From NCBI GenBank assembly GCA_902778665.1, contig CACYYN010000013.1, forward strand, positions 1-64,000: DNA of 64,000 nt, in the 5' to 3' direction. The notes under the pieces were generated by a model, which made no database searches, was not told the DNA's origin, and was given only the letters and a program-made list of their open reading frames with translations. How positions within the stretch are numbered: the first letter of the stretch is position 1; every line of letters starts with the position of its first letter. This document shows, one piece after another, positions 25,614 to 34,638 of the stretch. The stretch comes from Oscillospiraceae bacterium. Its GTDB lineage: Bacteria; Bacillota; Clostridia; Oscillospirales; Oscillospiraceae. The translations under genes were made by a program, and so were the position numbers.

Positions 25614-28600
25614 TTATCTCTCCAGCTGATCTTTTTGTCTTTTTTCTCTTTTCGCTCTGGCCTCCACCAGAATTCTATCTATCTTTGAATAGTTCTTTCT
25701 TTGTAAATAGCCTTCACGAACAAGAAGTGTTAGAGCATCATCTTTTGACTGCCATGTGTCATCATGAGCAAGTACATCCAATAAAACTTCACCTAAATCG
25801 TTAATATTGGATTTCCTCCGTACAATCGCTCCGCAACACTCGTAAGCTGTGTAACTGGCATGCAGCAATTTAAATTTTCGGCTATAACCAGCGACATAAC
25901 TTTCCAAAACAAATTCATTCCACTTTATGCTGATTGTTGGGAAATGTAAGAAAAGCCTAAACTCTTTTAATGCCTGATAATCCCCTTCAAGCATTTCATC
26001 CAGTATAGCATCTGTCTCGGGAACGTCAAACTGGACTTTATTCTTTGGTAGAAATTCTGATTGAGAAGTTCTCACCATAACATCCATGACAGAATCCCAA
26101 TAAATAATACCATTGCTGACTTCTTTTGCAAAGTCCTTTAACTCTTCAAGTGTCAACACCTCATGGCTTCGGCAAAAATCTCTAAATACACGGTCAGTGT
26201 TTAGTGTATTTCCGTATTCACTTATGATAGGCCCTTTAAAAGAGAACTGATTCTGCAACAAAACAGCAAGGCAGTTACGAAGCCCCCAAACAGTAAAGCC
26301 TTCCGTATTGATTGCCACAGAAGGACAGTACGCTTGGATCAATTCATTCATTTCTTTATCTGTGATAAATGATTTCTGTTCGAGTTGTTTATGCAAAAGA
26401 GAGGAAATGTGTGCTAACTCTTCAGAACTGACAGGAAGATTGTGTGCATAAAAATATGTTTCCTGAGCAACATTTACCAGTTCACTATTCATAACAAGAG
26501 AATGCTTAATCACATCAAGGGGTATATACCACAGATATCCGCGAATCTGATCATAGTTTAGCGGAACAGGAGATTTTCGCATTAGATCTCTGATATCATT
26601 ATCCGGCGCTGCTTTCTTTGCTTTTTTGTAGGCATAGAGTTTACCCACACTGTATTCTGAATAGCAGGTAGCTGTCAGTAGTTCTTTCATTGCTTCCTGA
26701 CTGAATACTTGGAGACTCTCTGAAAGGACTTGCTGATATTTCAGAAATAGTTCGGAATAATAAATGCATGATGCACCCTGATTGAGTGTGTTTACTATAT
26801 CTTCCTGAATATCATCAATCAGATCAACACTCCCTGTCCCTTCACGATAGAAGATTCGATCATTCTGCAAACTGCCGACCTTTTGAAGAATTTGCAAAAG
26901 TTCATCATCGGTCTTTTCTAATTCCGAATCAAAGGCATCAGCATAGTACTGTTTGAACCGATTCCGGTCAATAATACTATTGATGCGGAAGCCATTTTCG
27001 AATCTCTCGCGTAATACATACGAAAATCTTTTTGAGCCTTCGTCTTCTGTTTTTCCCTCAGTATTATCCTTCCTGAATAGTATATATTTTTTTAGAGCGT
27101 AGAAATCGAGATATGTATTCCCAGAATTATATTTACTCTTGTAAGTAGTATTCTGAAGCAATGCACTACGTATCGTTTCCAGACGCGAAACGCTATGAAT
27201 AGAGTAAAGATTGCGCCGCGTTATTTTATTATCGACAGCAAAGCCTGCCATCCTCTCGATAGCATCCAAATAGTTTTTTATCGTCCCCGCCGGACAATTT
27301 GTTGATTTAAGCCACTCTTCAAATTCCTTTTTTCCTGGGTGAACAGGTTTGTTCGTCTTCAGAGTCATATCTTGGCTTGCTCGTAAACTGACGGGGGCCT
27401 TTTTAATTTGCAGTCTTTCTTCTTTACTTTTATCTTCAGATTCTCTCTTCTGATTATCCTTGTCCCTCTCCCCCATTCGGAACTCACAGTACTGATTGAA
27501 GTTAAAAGCAGGTGAATAAACGCTATTCCTACGTTTAAACGATACAAACTCAGTGATATTGTTCAAGATCTCCCAGATCCTTTGCAGATCATCCGGATTC
27601 TTTAAAGTATATATTGAATTATTAGTCAGTTCATATTTAACTGCAAACTCATCAATTCTATCGCATACCCATAAAGCCGTTCTTATTGCGCTTTCTGTAG
27701 TTTTCTTTTCACGCAGCCAAGTTGCAAACGCTTTTCGTTCATTTTCGTAGTTCTCTGTCGTTGTTGCTCCAGGAGAATGTGATATTGTTGCAGATTTATT
27801 ATCTCGCTTTTCGTTCGCACCACTTATATTGTCGTTTATTGTGGCGTTACTCTCGAGCTTATCTTTTGTCCACCAGGCATCTCTTCCCTTTGTAGCGTTT
27901 CCGCCTCCCTTTTTGAATTTAAAAGAAACACCGGCTAATCTTAAAGGGCTGATTTTACTGTACACATCAGTGCCATCGATAATCCATAGAGCACCCGCTT
28001 TACCTCTATAGTCATAATATTCTATCTGGTTCTTCTCTAAGTACTCTATGAGAGGATCTGATTCAACGCTGATGTTTTCAGTTTGTTCTTTGCTTACATT
28101 ATCAACTGTATCATCTTTTCCGGCTGCCTTGTATTTTATAACAAGATTTTCATAGTCAACACGACAATTATCCAATAGAACAGTAATATTCTGGATAATT
28201 TCTAATGGGCTTGACCCACCATCAACATAGTAATTCGGCGCTATCTCTTCTGCATTCGCCAAATGCTCTGATGCATGCTGGTCATAAATAAGTCGTTTAT
28301 TCTGCCCTTCACTGTAATTGTCACGCAGTTCAATAAACTCAGTTGGATAGTCATCAAATAAAAACTGACAAGCGACAACATATAATTCTGGCCAGGACGA
28401 AACATTTTTTGTCTCTCCGAAATATGTGATGGAAAATGGTATTGAATCTGAATAATCTACATTAGCTTTGTAGTATATCTCATATGTCCCTTTTTCGTGA
28501 TTTCGGGCACTCCCAGAACTCTGATCTGTAAAGTCTCTCTCCTGCGTTTCTTTTTTTTCATCGGACAAGCCAGAAATCTCTTTTGCTGTAGCTCCAGAGA

Positions 28601-29708
28601 CAGGTAATAGCGAATCTTTTTTTGAGACTACTTTCTTTGGCAGCTTTTCTGCTGTATTTGAATCGAAAGACGATCCTTTTTGTATATTTAGACTCTCTTT
28701 TGTTCCTATATGACTCTCAAAATGATCGTTTCTACCTTCACCTAGCTCTTCTCCCTTTAAACCATGACCTTCATCTCCGACTTCCTCATTATGCGATTGG
28801 GCGAATTCGGGTTCAGCTGCAATTATAACTCCCCTATATGCGAAATATTTAACTAACGCATTTTTAAAAAGTGGAATTGTTATTGGGTCGCTGGATAAAA
28901 ATGAGCTGTCATTTTGAATTTTCTCATATATCTCTTTTAGAATGTCAGCGTCATCGATTAACAATAAGTTCCATTCATATTCAGTGTGATTATTTACCCA
29001 GGTTGCATACTGTCTCAGGTTACGAATATATGTGTCTGCCTCTATTTCACCAATCCCTTGTGATTTCAGCCATGATAGATATTTTCTGCGTTCTTCCGGG
29101 ACGGTCATGAATACTTTTGTATTTGAATCAACAGAGTTATGTTCTTTTTCTGGTTGATCATCTGTTTCCCTATCTGAGAGCAAATTAATATTTGAAATCT
29201 CCTCATCTCTATCAGTCTGTTGGAGAATAGGATCATTTTGACCATCAGTGTCCTGGTACTTTTCGCGCTCTCCTTCCAAGAAATCATTGGGATGCTCTAA
29301 GGCATGCGTTTCAAAGCTTCCAGCATCGTTTTGTTTTTCTTCCTTTTCAGAAAGGATCTCGCTTACTAATTCTTCAATCCGTGCCTCATCTACATCTTCA
29401 TTTGATTGAGTATCTTCCTGCATATCTTTAATAAACTGGACATAATACGGAAAGGCGACACGCACTTTCTTACTCAGTCCAGGATTTGTCATCCAAATAA
29501 ACTTATCCTCAAGGATTTTCTGCTCTATTCTGTTGAGGTCAGATACATTCTGAATTTGGAATATGGAGGTACTTACTAGCCCTTTTTTCTTACAATAAGC
29601 AGTTATTTCAGTAAATGTTTTGTACAAATCAGATACTTTTGCAGAAGAAACATGAGATGAGAGCCATGCATAGAAGTTCTCTTCAGTAAATGGATTAGAA
29701 CTAATCAC
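25614..29708 (-). CDS. Large multi-repeat BREX-linked protein of unknown function
   Basis: 1364 residues, first gene of the BREX operon. Four copies of a helical module of about 90 residues occur near 8-95, 205-292, 656-745 and 793-880 (for example EERRKYLSWLKSQGIGEIEADT and ENERKAFATWL); they look like SAM-like/core-binding domains of integrases. Residues 410-528 match the module that is doubled in the next protein. A small domain with GALWIIDGTD and TKGRDAWW lies at 552-613. The region from about 897 on is the C-terminal part shared with the next protein (ERFENGFRINSIIDRNRF, then QGASCIYYSEL, YLWYIPLDVI). Long acidic linkers separate the parts. Start is a GTG after GGGGGAG. Function unknown; modular DNA binding is the best guess. 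Confidence 0.7.
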   Translation of the reverse strand: MISSNPFTEENFYAWLSSHVSSAKVSDLYKTFTEITAYCKKKGLVSTSIFQIQNVSDLNRIEQKILEDKFIWMTNPGLSKKVRVAFPYYVQFIKDMQEDTQSNEDVDEARIEELVSEILSEKEEKQNDAGSFETHALEHPNDFLEGEREKYQDTDGQNDPILQQTDRDEEISNINLLSDRETDDQPEKEHNSVDSNTKVFMTVPEERRKYLSWLKSQGIGEIEADTYIRNLRQYATWVNNHTEYEWNLLLIDDADILKEIYEKIQNDSSFLSSDPITIPLFKNALVKYFAYRGVIIAAEPEFAQSHNEEVGDEGHGLKGEELGEGRNDHFESHIGTKESLNIQKGSSFDSNTAEKLPKKVVSKKDSLLPVSGATAKEISGLSDEKKETQERDFTDQSSGSARNHEKGTYEIYYKANVDYSDSIPFSITYFGETKNVSSWPELYVVACQFLFDDYPTEFIELRDNYSEGQNKRLIYDQHASEHLANAEEIAPNYYVDGGSSPLEIIQNITVLLDNCRVDYENLVIKYKAAGKDDTVDNVSKEQTENISVESDPLIEYLEKNQIEYYDYRGKAGALWIIDGTDVYSKISPLRLAGVSFKFKKGGGNATKGRDAWWTKDKLESNATINDNISGANEKRDNKSATISHSPGATTTENYENERKAFATWLREKKTTESAIRTALWVCDRIDEFAVKYELTNNSIYTLKNPDDLQRIWEILNNITEFVSFKRRNSVYSPAFNFNQYCEFRMGERDKDNQKRESEDKSKEERLQIKKAPVSLRASQDMTLKTNKPVHPGKKEFEEWLKSTNCPAGTIKNYLDAIERMAGFAVDNKITRRNLYSIHSVSRLETIRSALLQNTTYKSKYNSGNTYLDFYALKKYILFRKDNTEGKTEDEGSKRFSYVLRERFENGFRINSIIDRNRFKQYYADAFDSELEKTDDELLQILQKVGSLQNDRIFYREGTGSVDLIDDIQEDIVNTLNQGASCIYYSELFLKYQQVLSESLQVFSQEAMKELLTATCYSEYSVGKLYAYKKAKKAAPDNDIRDLMRKSPVPLNYDQIRGYLWYIPLDVIKHSLVMNSELVNVAQETYFYAHNLPVSSEELAHISSLLHKQLEQKSFITDKEMNELIQAYCPSVAINTEGFTVWGLRNCLAVLLQNQFSFKGPIISEYGNTLNTDRVFRDFCRSHEVLTLEELKDFAKEVSNGIIYWDSVMDVMVRTSQSEFLPKNKVQFDVPETDAILDEMLEGDYQALKEFRLFLHFPTISIKWNEFVLESYVAGYSRKFKLLHASYTAYECCGAIVRRKSNINDLGEVLLDVLAHDDTWQSKDDALTLLVREGYLQRKNYSKIDRILVEARAKREKRQKDQLER

Positions 29709-29793
29709 GTACTCATCTCCCCCACATCATGCTTGCTAAGTGCCAAAAATACGGTGTAGCTACAATTTTGTTTATTTATTGTAACTCTTTGTA

Positions 29794-29822
29794 ATTATAG
29801 CAGGTTTCATTCCTCAAATCAA
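29794..29822 (-). promoter_or_regulatory. Promoter of the BREX operon
   Basis: TTGATT (29817-29822), 17-base spacer, TATAAT (29794-29799) on the minus strand, about 90 bases before the GTG start at 29708. No palindrome comparable with 10705-10720 is seen here. Confidence 0.8.
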
Positions 29823-29897
29823 TGACTTTCGCGTTATTCTTACTATTATTTTGCGTTTTTCCTCAGTTTTATAGCAATAATGATATTGCAATCACTC

Positions 29898-29925
29898 TTG
29901 ACAGAATTATTAATTGAATTATGAT
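29898..29925 (+). promoter_or_regulatory. Promoter of the 30-33 kb operon
   Basis: TTGACA (29898-29903), 16-base spacer, TATGAT (29920-29925). It faces away from the BREX promoter. The whole 29709-30063 gap (355 bases) holds these two divergent promoters and otherwise only A/T-rich sequence. Confidence 0.7.
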
Positions 29926-30063
29926 ATAGAAAATGGAAATAATATTTTTATGCATAAATCAGGTTAAAGAAAATAATAAGCCGTTCAAAGCAGAAATCAG
30001 CCACGACGGATATCTGCAAATCAGGCTGAATCTGTAAGACAGCAAATTAGGATTATAAACTGA

Positions 30064-31581
30064 ATGGAGGCGAAGGTTTTGGATACCGAAGAAAACAAAA
30101 ACTTAAACCCTGAGGCCTCCGATGCCTTCGAATCATTTCTGAAGCCCGGTGAAAAACGCAAATATCTATACTGCACGGTAAAATATCCAGGCTCCGACAA
30201 ACTCTTCACCTATCGGGCTGATGGTGAAAAGGGGGTTCTTCCAGGTAACTTTGCGGAATGTCCCGGGCTTCCAGGTACAAAAATCCATATCGGAAAAATT
30301 GTAAAAGTGCAGGAATACGGCCCTTCACACAATGCTCCCCCACTTGGATCTGTTGAGCATATCGCCTTTACTTATGATGCAAACGATCCAAATATTATTT
30401 TCTTCTGTCAGCAGGTTGAACAGGAGATGCGAAATCATGACACCTGCAAATTATGGATTGACGATCCAGTTAAATTATATGAGAGCATCAGCAATCCGGA
30501 AGAGCCGGAAGAAGACAGAATTATACACAAGAGCTATCTCGTATCAATTGAAGGCCTACAGCCAAAATGGTATGTTGAAGATAATTTAGTTCTACAACCA
30601 TTTGACTATGTGCTTGTGAAAGGACAATACCCTGATACTCCATATCTCGGTAAAATATTCAAAACAAACTGGTTTAAAGGTCGAAAAGTACCATACACAG
30701 AGGTCTCATGGGGTGGCATTATCCGTAAGACACTGCCGGAAGAGGAAGCCATCGTAAACAACCTCGAACTAAACTGCAAGCCATTTGCCGGTTGTTTGCT
30801 TGACAAGACGATAGCCCCTGGGCAGCCCGGACCACAATACATCGCTGCTCAAGCTGAAGAAGTAAAGAGAACAGCGATTCAAAACGTTACCTACCGTTTT
30901 TGCTCAGTGAAGTTCAGGCTTGAAGCAACAAGGTATTATTACAGGGCCGACGGGTTTTCCGTCAGACCCGGTGATCTTGTGTCTGTGCAGAAGGACAAAG
31001 ACAGCAGACCCGTTTCGGCCCGTGTGCTTTCAGTCGGGGACTATGCGGAGCATGTGATTCCGGCATCCCTCGACACGCCGGCAATGCTGAGGATTCTTAC
31101 GCCGGAGGACGCTGAAAGGATTGATCAGCTGGCGGAATGGCACAAAAGGCAGGCTGATTACCGTAATGCACCCCGACCGGTCGGGAAGAAAAAGGAAAAA
31201 AAGGTTCCCCCGATCAAGACCAGTTGGGGGAAGATTGTGCTGGCGATCATTGTCCTGCTTTATCTGATTTTCTCTTCCTACGTGCTGATCAGGGAAGACC
31301 GGAGGAAATATTATGTGCCGGGATACTCCAGGCAGGAGGTGAAGGAAGTGCTGGAGAGGGCGAAAAATTACACGCCTCCTCCAACAGCGAGACCGACTGC
31401 AAGGCCGACTTTCCGGCCGGCAAGCACGCCGAGGCCGACGCAGAAGCCCTCTTCTTCCTCAAAGAAAAGCGACCCGTTTGATGCGAAGAGCTATGCCCAT
31501 CCGGATGACTTTTACTATGAATACTGGGATGATTTCATTGATTATGAAGAGGCTGAGGCTTACTGGGAGAGGTATAACTGA
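30064..31581 (+). CDS. Membrane-anchored repeat protein of unknown function
   Basis: 505 residues if the ATG at 30064 is used. A TTG at 30079 has GGAGG 8 bases before it and may be the real start. Three copies of a beta module occur near residues 34-85, 155-190 and 277-330, with the recurring motif (F/Y)xYRADG...PGD. One transmembrane helix lies at 391-409, followed by a Thr/Pro/Arg-rich linker and an acidic aromatic tail (YYEYWDDFIDYEEAEAYW). So the repeats are probably cytoplasmic and the tail outside, or the reverse. I do not recognise a named family. It is the first gene of a four- to five-gene operon. Confidence 0.65.
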   Translation: MEAKVLDTEENKNLNPEASDAFESFLKPGEKRKYLYCTVKYPGSDKLFTYRADGEKGVLPGNFAECPGLPGTKIHIGKIVKVQEYGPSHNAPPLGSVEHIAFTYDANDPNIIFFCQQVEQEMRNHDTCKLWIDDPVKLYESISNPEEPEEDRIIHKSYLVSIEGLQPKWYVEDNLVLQPFDYVLVKGQYPDTPYLGKIFKTNWFKGRKVPYTEVSWGGIIRKTLPEEEAIVNNLELNCKPFAGCLLDKTIAPGQPGPQYIAAQAEEVKRTAIQNVTYRFCSVKFRLEATRYYYRADGFSVRPGDLVSVQKDKDSRPVSARVLSVGDYAEHVIPASLDTPAMLRILTPEDAERIDQLAEWHKRQADYRNAPRPVGKKKEKKVPPIKTSWGKIVLAIIVLLYLIFSSYVLIREDRRKYYVPGYSRQEVKEVLERAKNYTPPPTARPTARPTFRPASTPRPTQKPSSSSKKSDPFDAKSYAHPDDFYYEYWDDFIDYEEAEAYWERYN

Positions 31582-32255
31582 TGAGCAAAGGGCACAGTGT
31601 TGAAGGTTTTTGGGGTCAGACGATCCACTACGATGAGAAAGGCCATAAGATCGGTGAAAGCTGGCCGGATCTGTTCGGCGGCTACACCAACTATGACGAT
31701 AAGATGCATAAGGTTGGTGAAAGCCGGCCAGGATTTTTCGGCTACACCAACTATGACAAAGCCGGCAACAAAGTCGGCTCCTCGACACCAGGGCTTTTGG
31801 GGACCACACACTATGATGCCAAAGGTCACAAAACAGGTTCATCTTATCGTGGAATCATAGGTTCAACCAACTACATCAATTCTGATCGGATGGAAGACCG
31901 GATCAACCAGGCCGGTGGTGCTGCAGCTGTAGCGCACGATCAGGTATTCGGATACCAGAATCTTGAAGAGGACCTACGGCAGCAGGACGTGAGCCAGAAA
32001 ATTGAAAGCAGTAACCGGAATAAAACGGTGTGCTCCTCTCCAGTGCAGCAGTCATCTGATGAGGCGCAAAAAACCGTACACTATGTGATAGCGAAGTCTC
32101 CTGACGGAGAGTGCAACTGCAATTACAGATGTGGAAAAGAACTGAAAGTGGGAGACAGGTTTACCGTTTACGGGAGCAGTGCGGTGCTGGAGGTTCTTGC
32201 TGTTGTGGAAGTATTGGCGGATGAAGCCCCACCGATGAAAGGCAATGTGGTATGA
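31581..32255 (+). CDS. Tandem-repeat protein (YD...GxKxGxS repeats)
   Basis: 224 residues. The first 100 residues are four to five tandem repeats of about 21 residues (for example THYDAKGHKTGSSYRGIIG), with a recurring YD-x2-GHKxGxS core. The rest is low-complexity to residue 155, then a Cys-containing module (GECNCNYRCGKELKVGDRF) near 170-190. It overlaps the previous gene by one base (TGATG), so the two are translationally coupled. No family name is known to me. The repeats may be a surface-fold or binding array. Confidence 0.65.
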   Translation: MSKGHSVEGFWGQTIHYDEKGHKIGESWPDLFGGYTNYDDKMHKVGESRPGFFGYTNYDKAGNKVGSSTPGLLGTTHYDAKGHKTGSSYRGIIGSTNYINSDRMEDRINQAGGAAAVAHDQVFGYQNLEEDLRQQDVSQKIESSNRNKTVCSSPVQQSSDEAQKTVHYVIAKSPDGECNCNYRCGKELKVGDRFTVYGSSAVLEVLAVVEVLADEAPPMKGNVV

Positions 32256-32536
32256 TGATAAATGAACAGAGCCCTTATTCCTATTTTGAATTCTTCAAAG
32301 TCGATGGGGACCATCTAAGTTTTCTGGAAGGGTATGCCACAGCAAATGATTATGAATATGGTTCTCCTGACAGACTATTTCATTCTTCAACGTGGAATGG
32401 TGAAACAGAGCCTTTTTCGATTTATGGTGATTATAATAACCCCGATTTTATCTATCAAAATGAAAATGGCTATGACACCCTAATGACTGAATTCAGATCT
32501 CTTTGCTGGATGCCGCAGCTTACACTAATTGCCTGA
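32252..32536 (+). CDS. Small hypothetical protein
   Basis: 94 residues, acidic and aromatic (for example SYFEFFKVDGDHLSFLEGY). It overlaps the preceding gene by 4 bases and is followed 6 bases later by the SRAP gene, so it belongs to the same operon. No motif recognised. Confidence 0.55.
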   Translation: MMINEQSPYSYFEFFKVDGDHLSFLEGYATANDYEYGSPDRLFHSSTWNGETEPFSIYGDYNNPDFIYQNENGYDTLMTEFRSLCWMPQLTLIA

Positions 32537-32542
32537 AAACTT

Positions 32543-33190
32543 ATGTGTACACGATTTTATATAGACAACACATTACAACTGGAAAACTACGCTGAACAGG
32601 CGAAGAAAACTTCTCTTGGTCGGCAGATGGCGATCAGATTGCCGCTCAACCTTACGAGCTTAAGCGGTGAGATACGGCCAGAGATGGCGGCACCGGTGAT
32701 TGCAACAAACCGGAACCTTGAGCGGACGGTGTTCCCGATGTTATGGGGTTATCATCTGGGTGATAAAGCTCCCCTGCTGGTGAATGCCAGGACCGAAACC
32801 GCAAAGGTGAAGCCCACTTTCATGGACTCATGGATGGCTCACAGATGTGTTATCCCCTGCTCCTGGTATTTTGAGTGGGAGCATGCCCAGCAGGCAAACG
32901 GAAAAAAAGCTGCAGGGACAAAGTACCGACTGCAGCCGAAAGATGGAATGATCACTTGGCTGTGCGGTTTATACCGGATGGAGGGCCAGTTCCCACATTT
33001 TGTGGTGCTTACACAGAATGCAGCCGAGGATATCGCATTTATCCACGATCGTATGCCACTCATGCTGCCGGAGGATGCAGTGGAAGAATGGATAAACCCG
33101 AAGAACAACAACCCGTCAAAGCTGCTGCCGCTGGCCCTGACAGAAATGAATTATCAAATAGCCGAAAACGCTGCAAAGGAAGGTCTTTAG
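32543..33190 (+). CDS. SRAP-family protein (YedK/HMCES-like)
   Basis: 215 residues. SRAP proteins form a covalent link with abasic sites in single-stranded DNA through Cys2. Here Met-Cys at the N-terminus (MCTRFY), the VNARTET motif near residue 80, WYFEW near 110 and the HDRMPLML motif near 170 are all present, as in YedK and HMCES. It is an enzyme of DNA damage tolerance, often in mobile or SOS-linked contexts. It sits in an operon with three proteins of unknown role, and close to a Y-family polymerase/YolD pair further on. Confidence 0.85.
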   Translation: MCTRFYIDNTLQLENYAEQAKKTSLGRQMAIRLPLNLTSLSGEIRPEMAAPVIATNRNLERTVFPMLWGYHLGDKAPLLVNARTETAKVKPTFMDSWMAHRCVIPCSWYFEWEHAQQANGKKAAGTKYRLQPKDGMITWLCGLYRMEGQFPHFVVLTQNAAEDIAFIHDRMPLMLPEDAVEEWINPKNNNPSKLLPLALTEMNYQIAENAAKEGL

Positions 33191-33201
33191 GAGGCGTTAA
33201 A

Positions 33202-33324
33202 ATGTACTGCAGAAAGTGCGGAAAGTGGATACCGGATGACAGCAATATGAGAATGTACCGGCATTTTTCTATGATGACTTCAAAAGGACAGAAGATGCGG
33301 ATCTATACTATGACGAAACAATAA
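33202..33324 (+). pseudogene. Zinc-ribbon remnant with probable frameshift
   Basis: A GGAGGCGTT ribosome site precedes MYCRKCGKWIPDDSN, a typical CxxC zinc-ribbon start. After about 20 codons the frame turns into Met-rich nonsense and stops after 40 residues. The next frame reads FFYDDFKRTEDADLYYDE and continues to a stop near 33346, which looks like genuine protein. A single frameshift therefore appears to split the gene. It could be a real defect or a sequencing error. Confidence 0.5.
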
Positions 33325-33364
33325 AGTCAGCTTTCGTAGAGAAATAACACGAGGTGGATGACGA

Positions 33365-33401
33365 ATGGGTGTGGGTGATAAAAGCCCGCTCCCATTTTAT
33401 T
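33365..33401 (+). terminator. Terminator of the 30-33 kb operon
   Basis: Stem ATGGGTGTGGG (33365-33375) / CCCGCTCCCAT (33385-33395), 10 of 11 positions paired, followed by TTTATTTT. Confidence 0.75.
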
Positions 33402-33469
33402 TTGATAACCGTGCCCAGCTGGATTTTTCTCCTCCCCAGCAGCCAAGTCATTTTTCACAAAAATATCCT

Positions 33470-33498
33470 TTGCACTATCTCACATTTTCAGTTATAAT
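33470..33498 (+). promoter_or_regulatory. Promoter of the YwaF-like gene
   Basis: TTGCAC (33470-33475), 17-base spacer, TATAAT (33493-33498). GAGGAG and the ATG at 33536 follow. Confidence 0.75.
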
Positions 33499-33535
33499 AA
33501 TAACGTTAATCTATCTGATTTGAGGAGATGGTGAA

Positions 33536-34333
33536 ATGCAGGCAGATTTCTGGATTATGAGGCCGTTTAATTCACTCTTTCTTTCTGTTTTCGCTGTTTG
33601 CACTCTTCTGCTCGCAGGGGCAAGCATCGGTCTGCGGAAAAAGGATGAGAAAACAAAAGAACTTGTGCTCATCATTGCGTGCGTCATCACGCTGATCGGG
33701 TTTGTCCTCTACAAGATAGCGCTCTCACGTGATGCGGAATATAACATCATCAGAGCAGATCTGGGTGGTTTTAACTGGTGGGGAGAGCTGCCGCTGCAGC
33801 TTTGCAACATCAATATGATTCTCATTCCGATTGCAGCGCTGAAAAAAAGCCGTCCGCTTGCGTGCTTTGGTTTTTTCCTCGGCCCGCTTGGTGCTCTGAT
33901 GGCGCTGATTATGCCGGGAACCGGTTTTTCGGGCTATTCCCTGCTTTTGCCGAGAATGCTGGGATACTACGGCACGCATTTCATGATTGTGATGGAAGGG
34001 CTGGCACTCCTTGCCTTCGGTCTGTTCCGCCCGAAGCTTTCCGACCTGCCGAGAGCCATCCTCACAGTGTTTGTGATTGCTTTTGTTGTCTTCTGCATCA
34101 ACCTGCTGCTTCGCCGGTCCGGTCTGGACGCAGATGCCAACTATTTCTTTTCCGTTGACACAGAGGGAAACCCACTGCTGGAAATCTTTCACGGATGGAT
34201 ACCATTCCCCTTTCTCTATCTGATTCCCTGCATTGCTATTCTCGGCATCTATATGCTTGCAATCACTTTGCCGCTCACATGTATCGAAAAGAAAAAACAG
34301 AAGCAGAAAAAAGCACATTCCTCCAGCAATTGA
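33536..34333 (+). CDS. YwaF / TIGR02206-type integral membrane protein
   Basis: 265 residues with about seven transmembrane helices. The two hallmark segments are present: GELPLQLCNI near residue 85 and YGTHFMIVMEG near residue 145, plus a late HGWIPFPFLY. Proteins of this family (TMEM164-like, YwaF) are predicted membrane enzymes with conserved Cys and His; the exact reaction in bacteria is unknown to me. The gene has its own promoter and no operon partner. Confidence 0.75.
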   Translation: MQADFWIMRPFNSLFLSVFAVCTLLLAGASIGLRKKDEKTKELVLIIACVITLIGFVLYKIALSRDAEYNIIRADLGGFNWWGELPLQLCNINMILIPIAALKKSRPLACFGFFLGPLGALMALIMPGTGFSGYSLLLPRMLGYYGTHFMIVMEGLALLAFGLFRPKLSDLPRAILTVFVIAFVVFCINLLLRRSGLDADANYFFSVDTEGNPLLEIFHGWIPFPFLYLIPCIAILGIYMLAITLPLTCIEKKKQKQKKAHSSSN

Positions 34334-34356
34334 TGCCGGGAATCGCTATATTTCGC

Positions 34357-34385
34357 TTGTATGGAAAAAAAGCTTGTGGTACAAT
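34357..34385 (+). promoter_or_regulatory. Promoter before the ABC-ATPase remnant
   Basis: TTGTAT (34357-34362), 17-base spacer, TACAAT (34380-34385). It may now serve the BofA-like gene downstream. Confidence 0.6.
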
Positions 34386-34446
34386 AGGCAAAATTTGAAA
34401 AAAACGATCACACCGTAATGAATCTGCAGAAAGACGGTAAAAATGC

Positions 34447-34584
34447 ATGATTGAGCTCCGGCATGTCAGAAAAGAATATGAGCAGACCACTCCGCTGGCG
34501 GATGTGAGCGTAACAATAAATGACGGTGACGTAATTGCGATTATCGGGCCGTCCGGCACCGGAAAATCGGAACCGCAAGAATGA
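34447..34584 (+). pseudogene. ABC transporter ATPase, 5' remnant
   Basis: 45 codons that are an intact ABC-ATPase N-terminus: MIELRHVRKEYEQ, VTINDGDVIAIIGPSGTGKS (Walker A), then EPQE and a stop. Nothing of the signature or Walker B follows. The gene is cut off directly after Walker A, and unrelated sequence leads to the BofA-like gene. A deletion is the simplest cause. Confidence 0.8.
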
Positions 34585-34638
34585 AGAGGTCCTCAAAAAT
34601 ATACAGGTGGAACAACCCGGTAATTAGAAAGGAAAGAA

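Noticed and set aside
31581..31880. CRISPR-like tandem repeats
   Set aside because: The repeats are in one reading frame and vary at third codon positions, without spacers; they code for a repeat protein.
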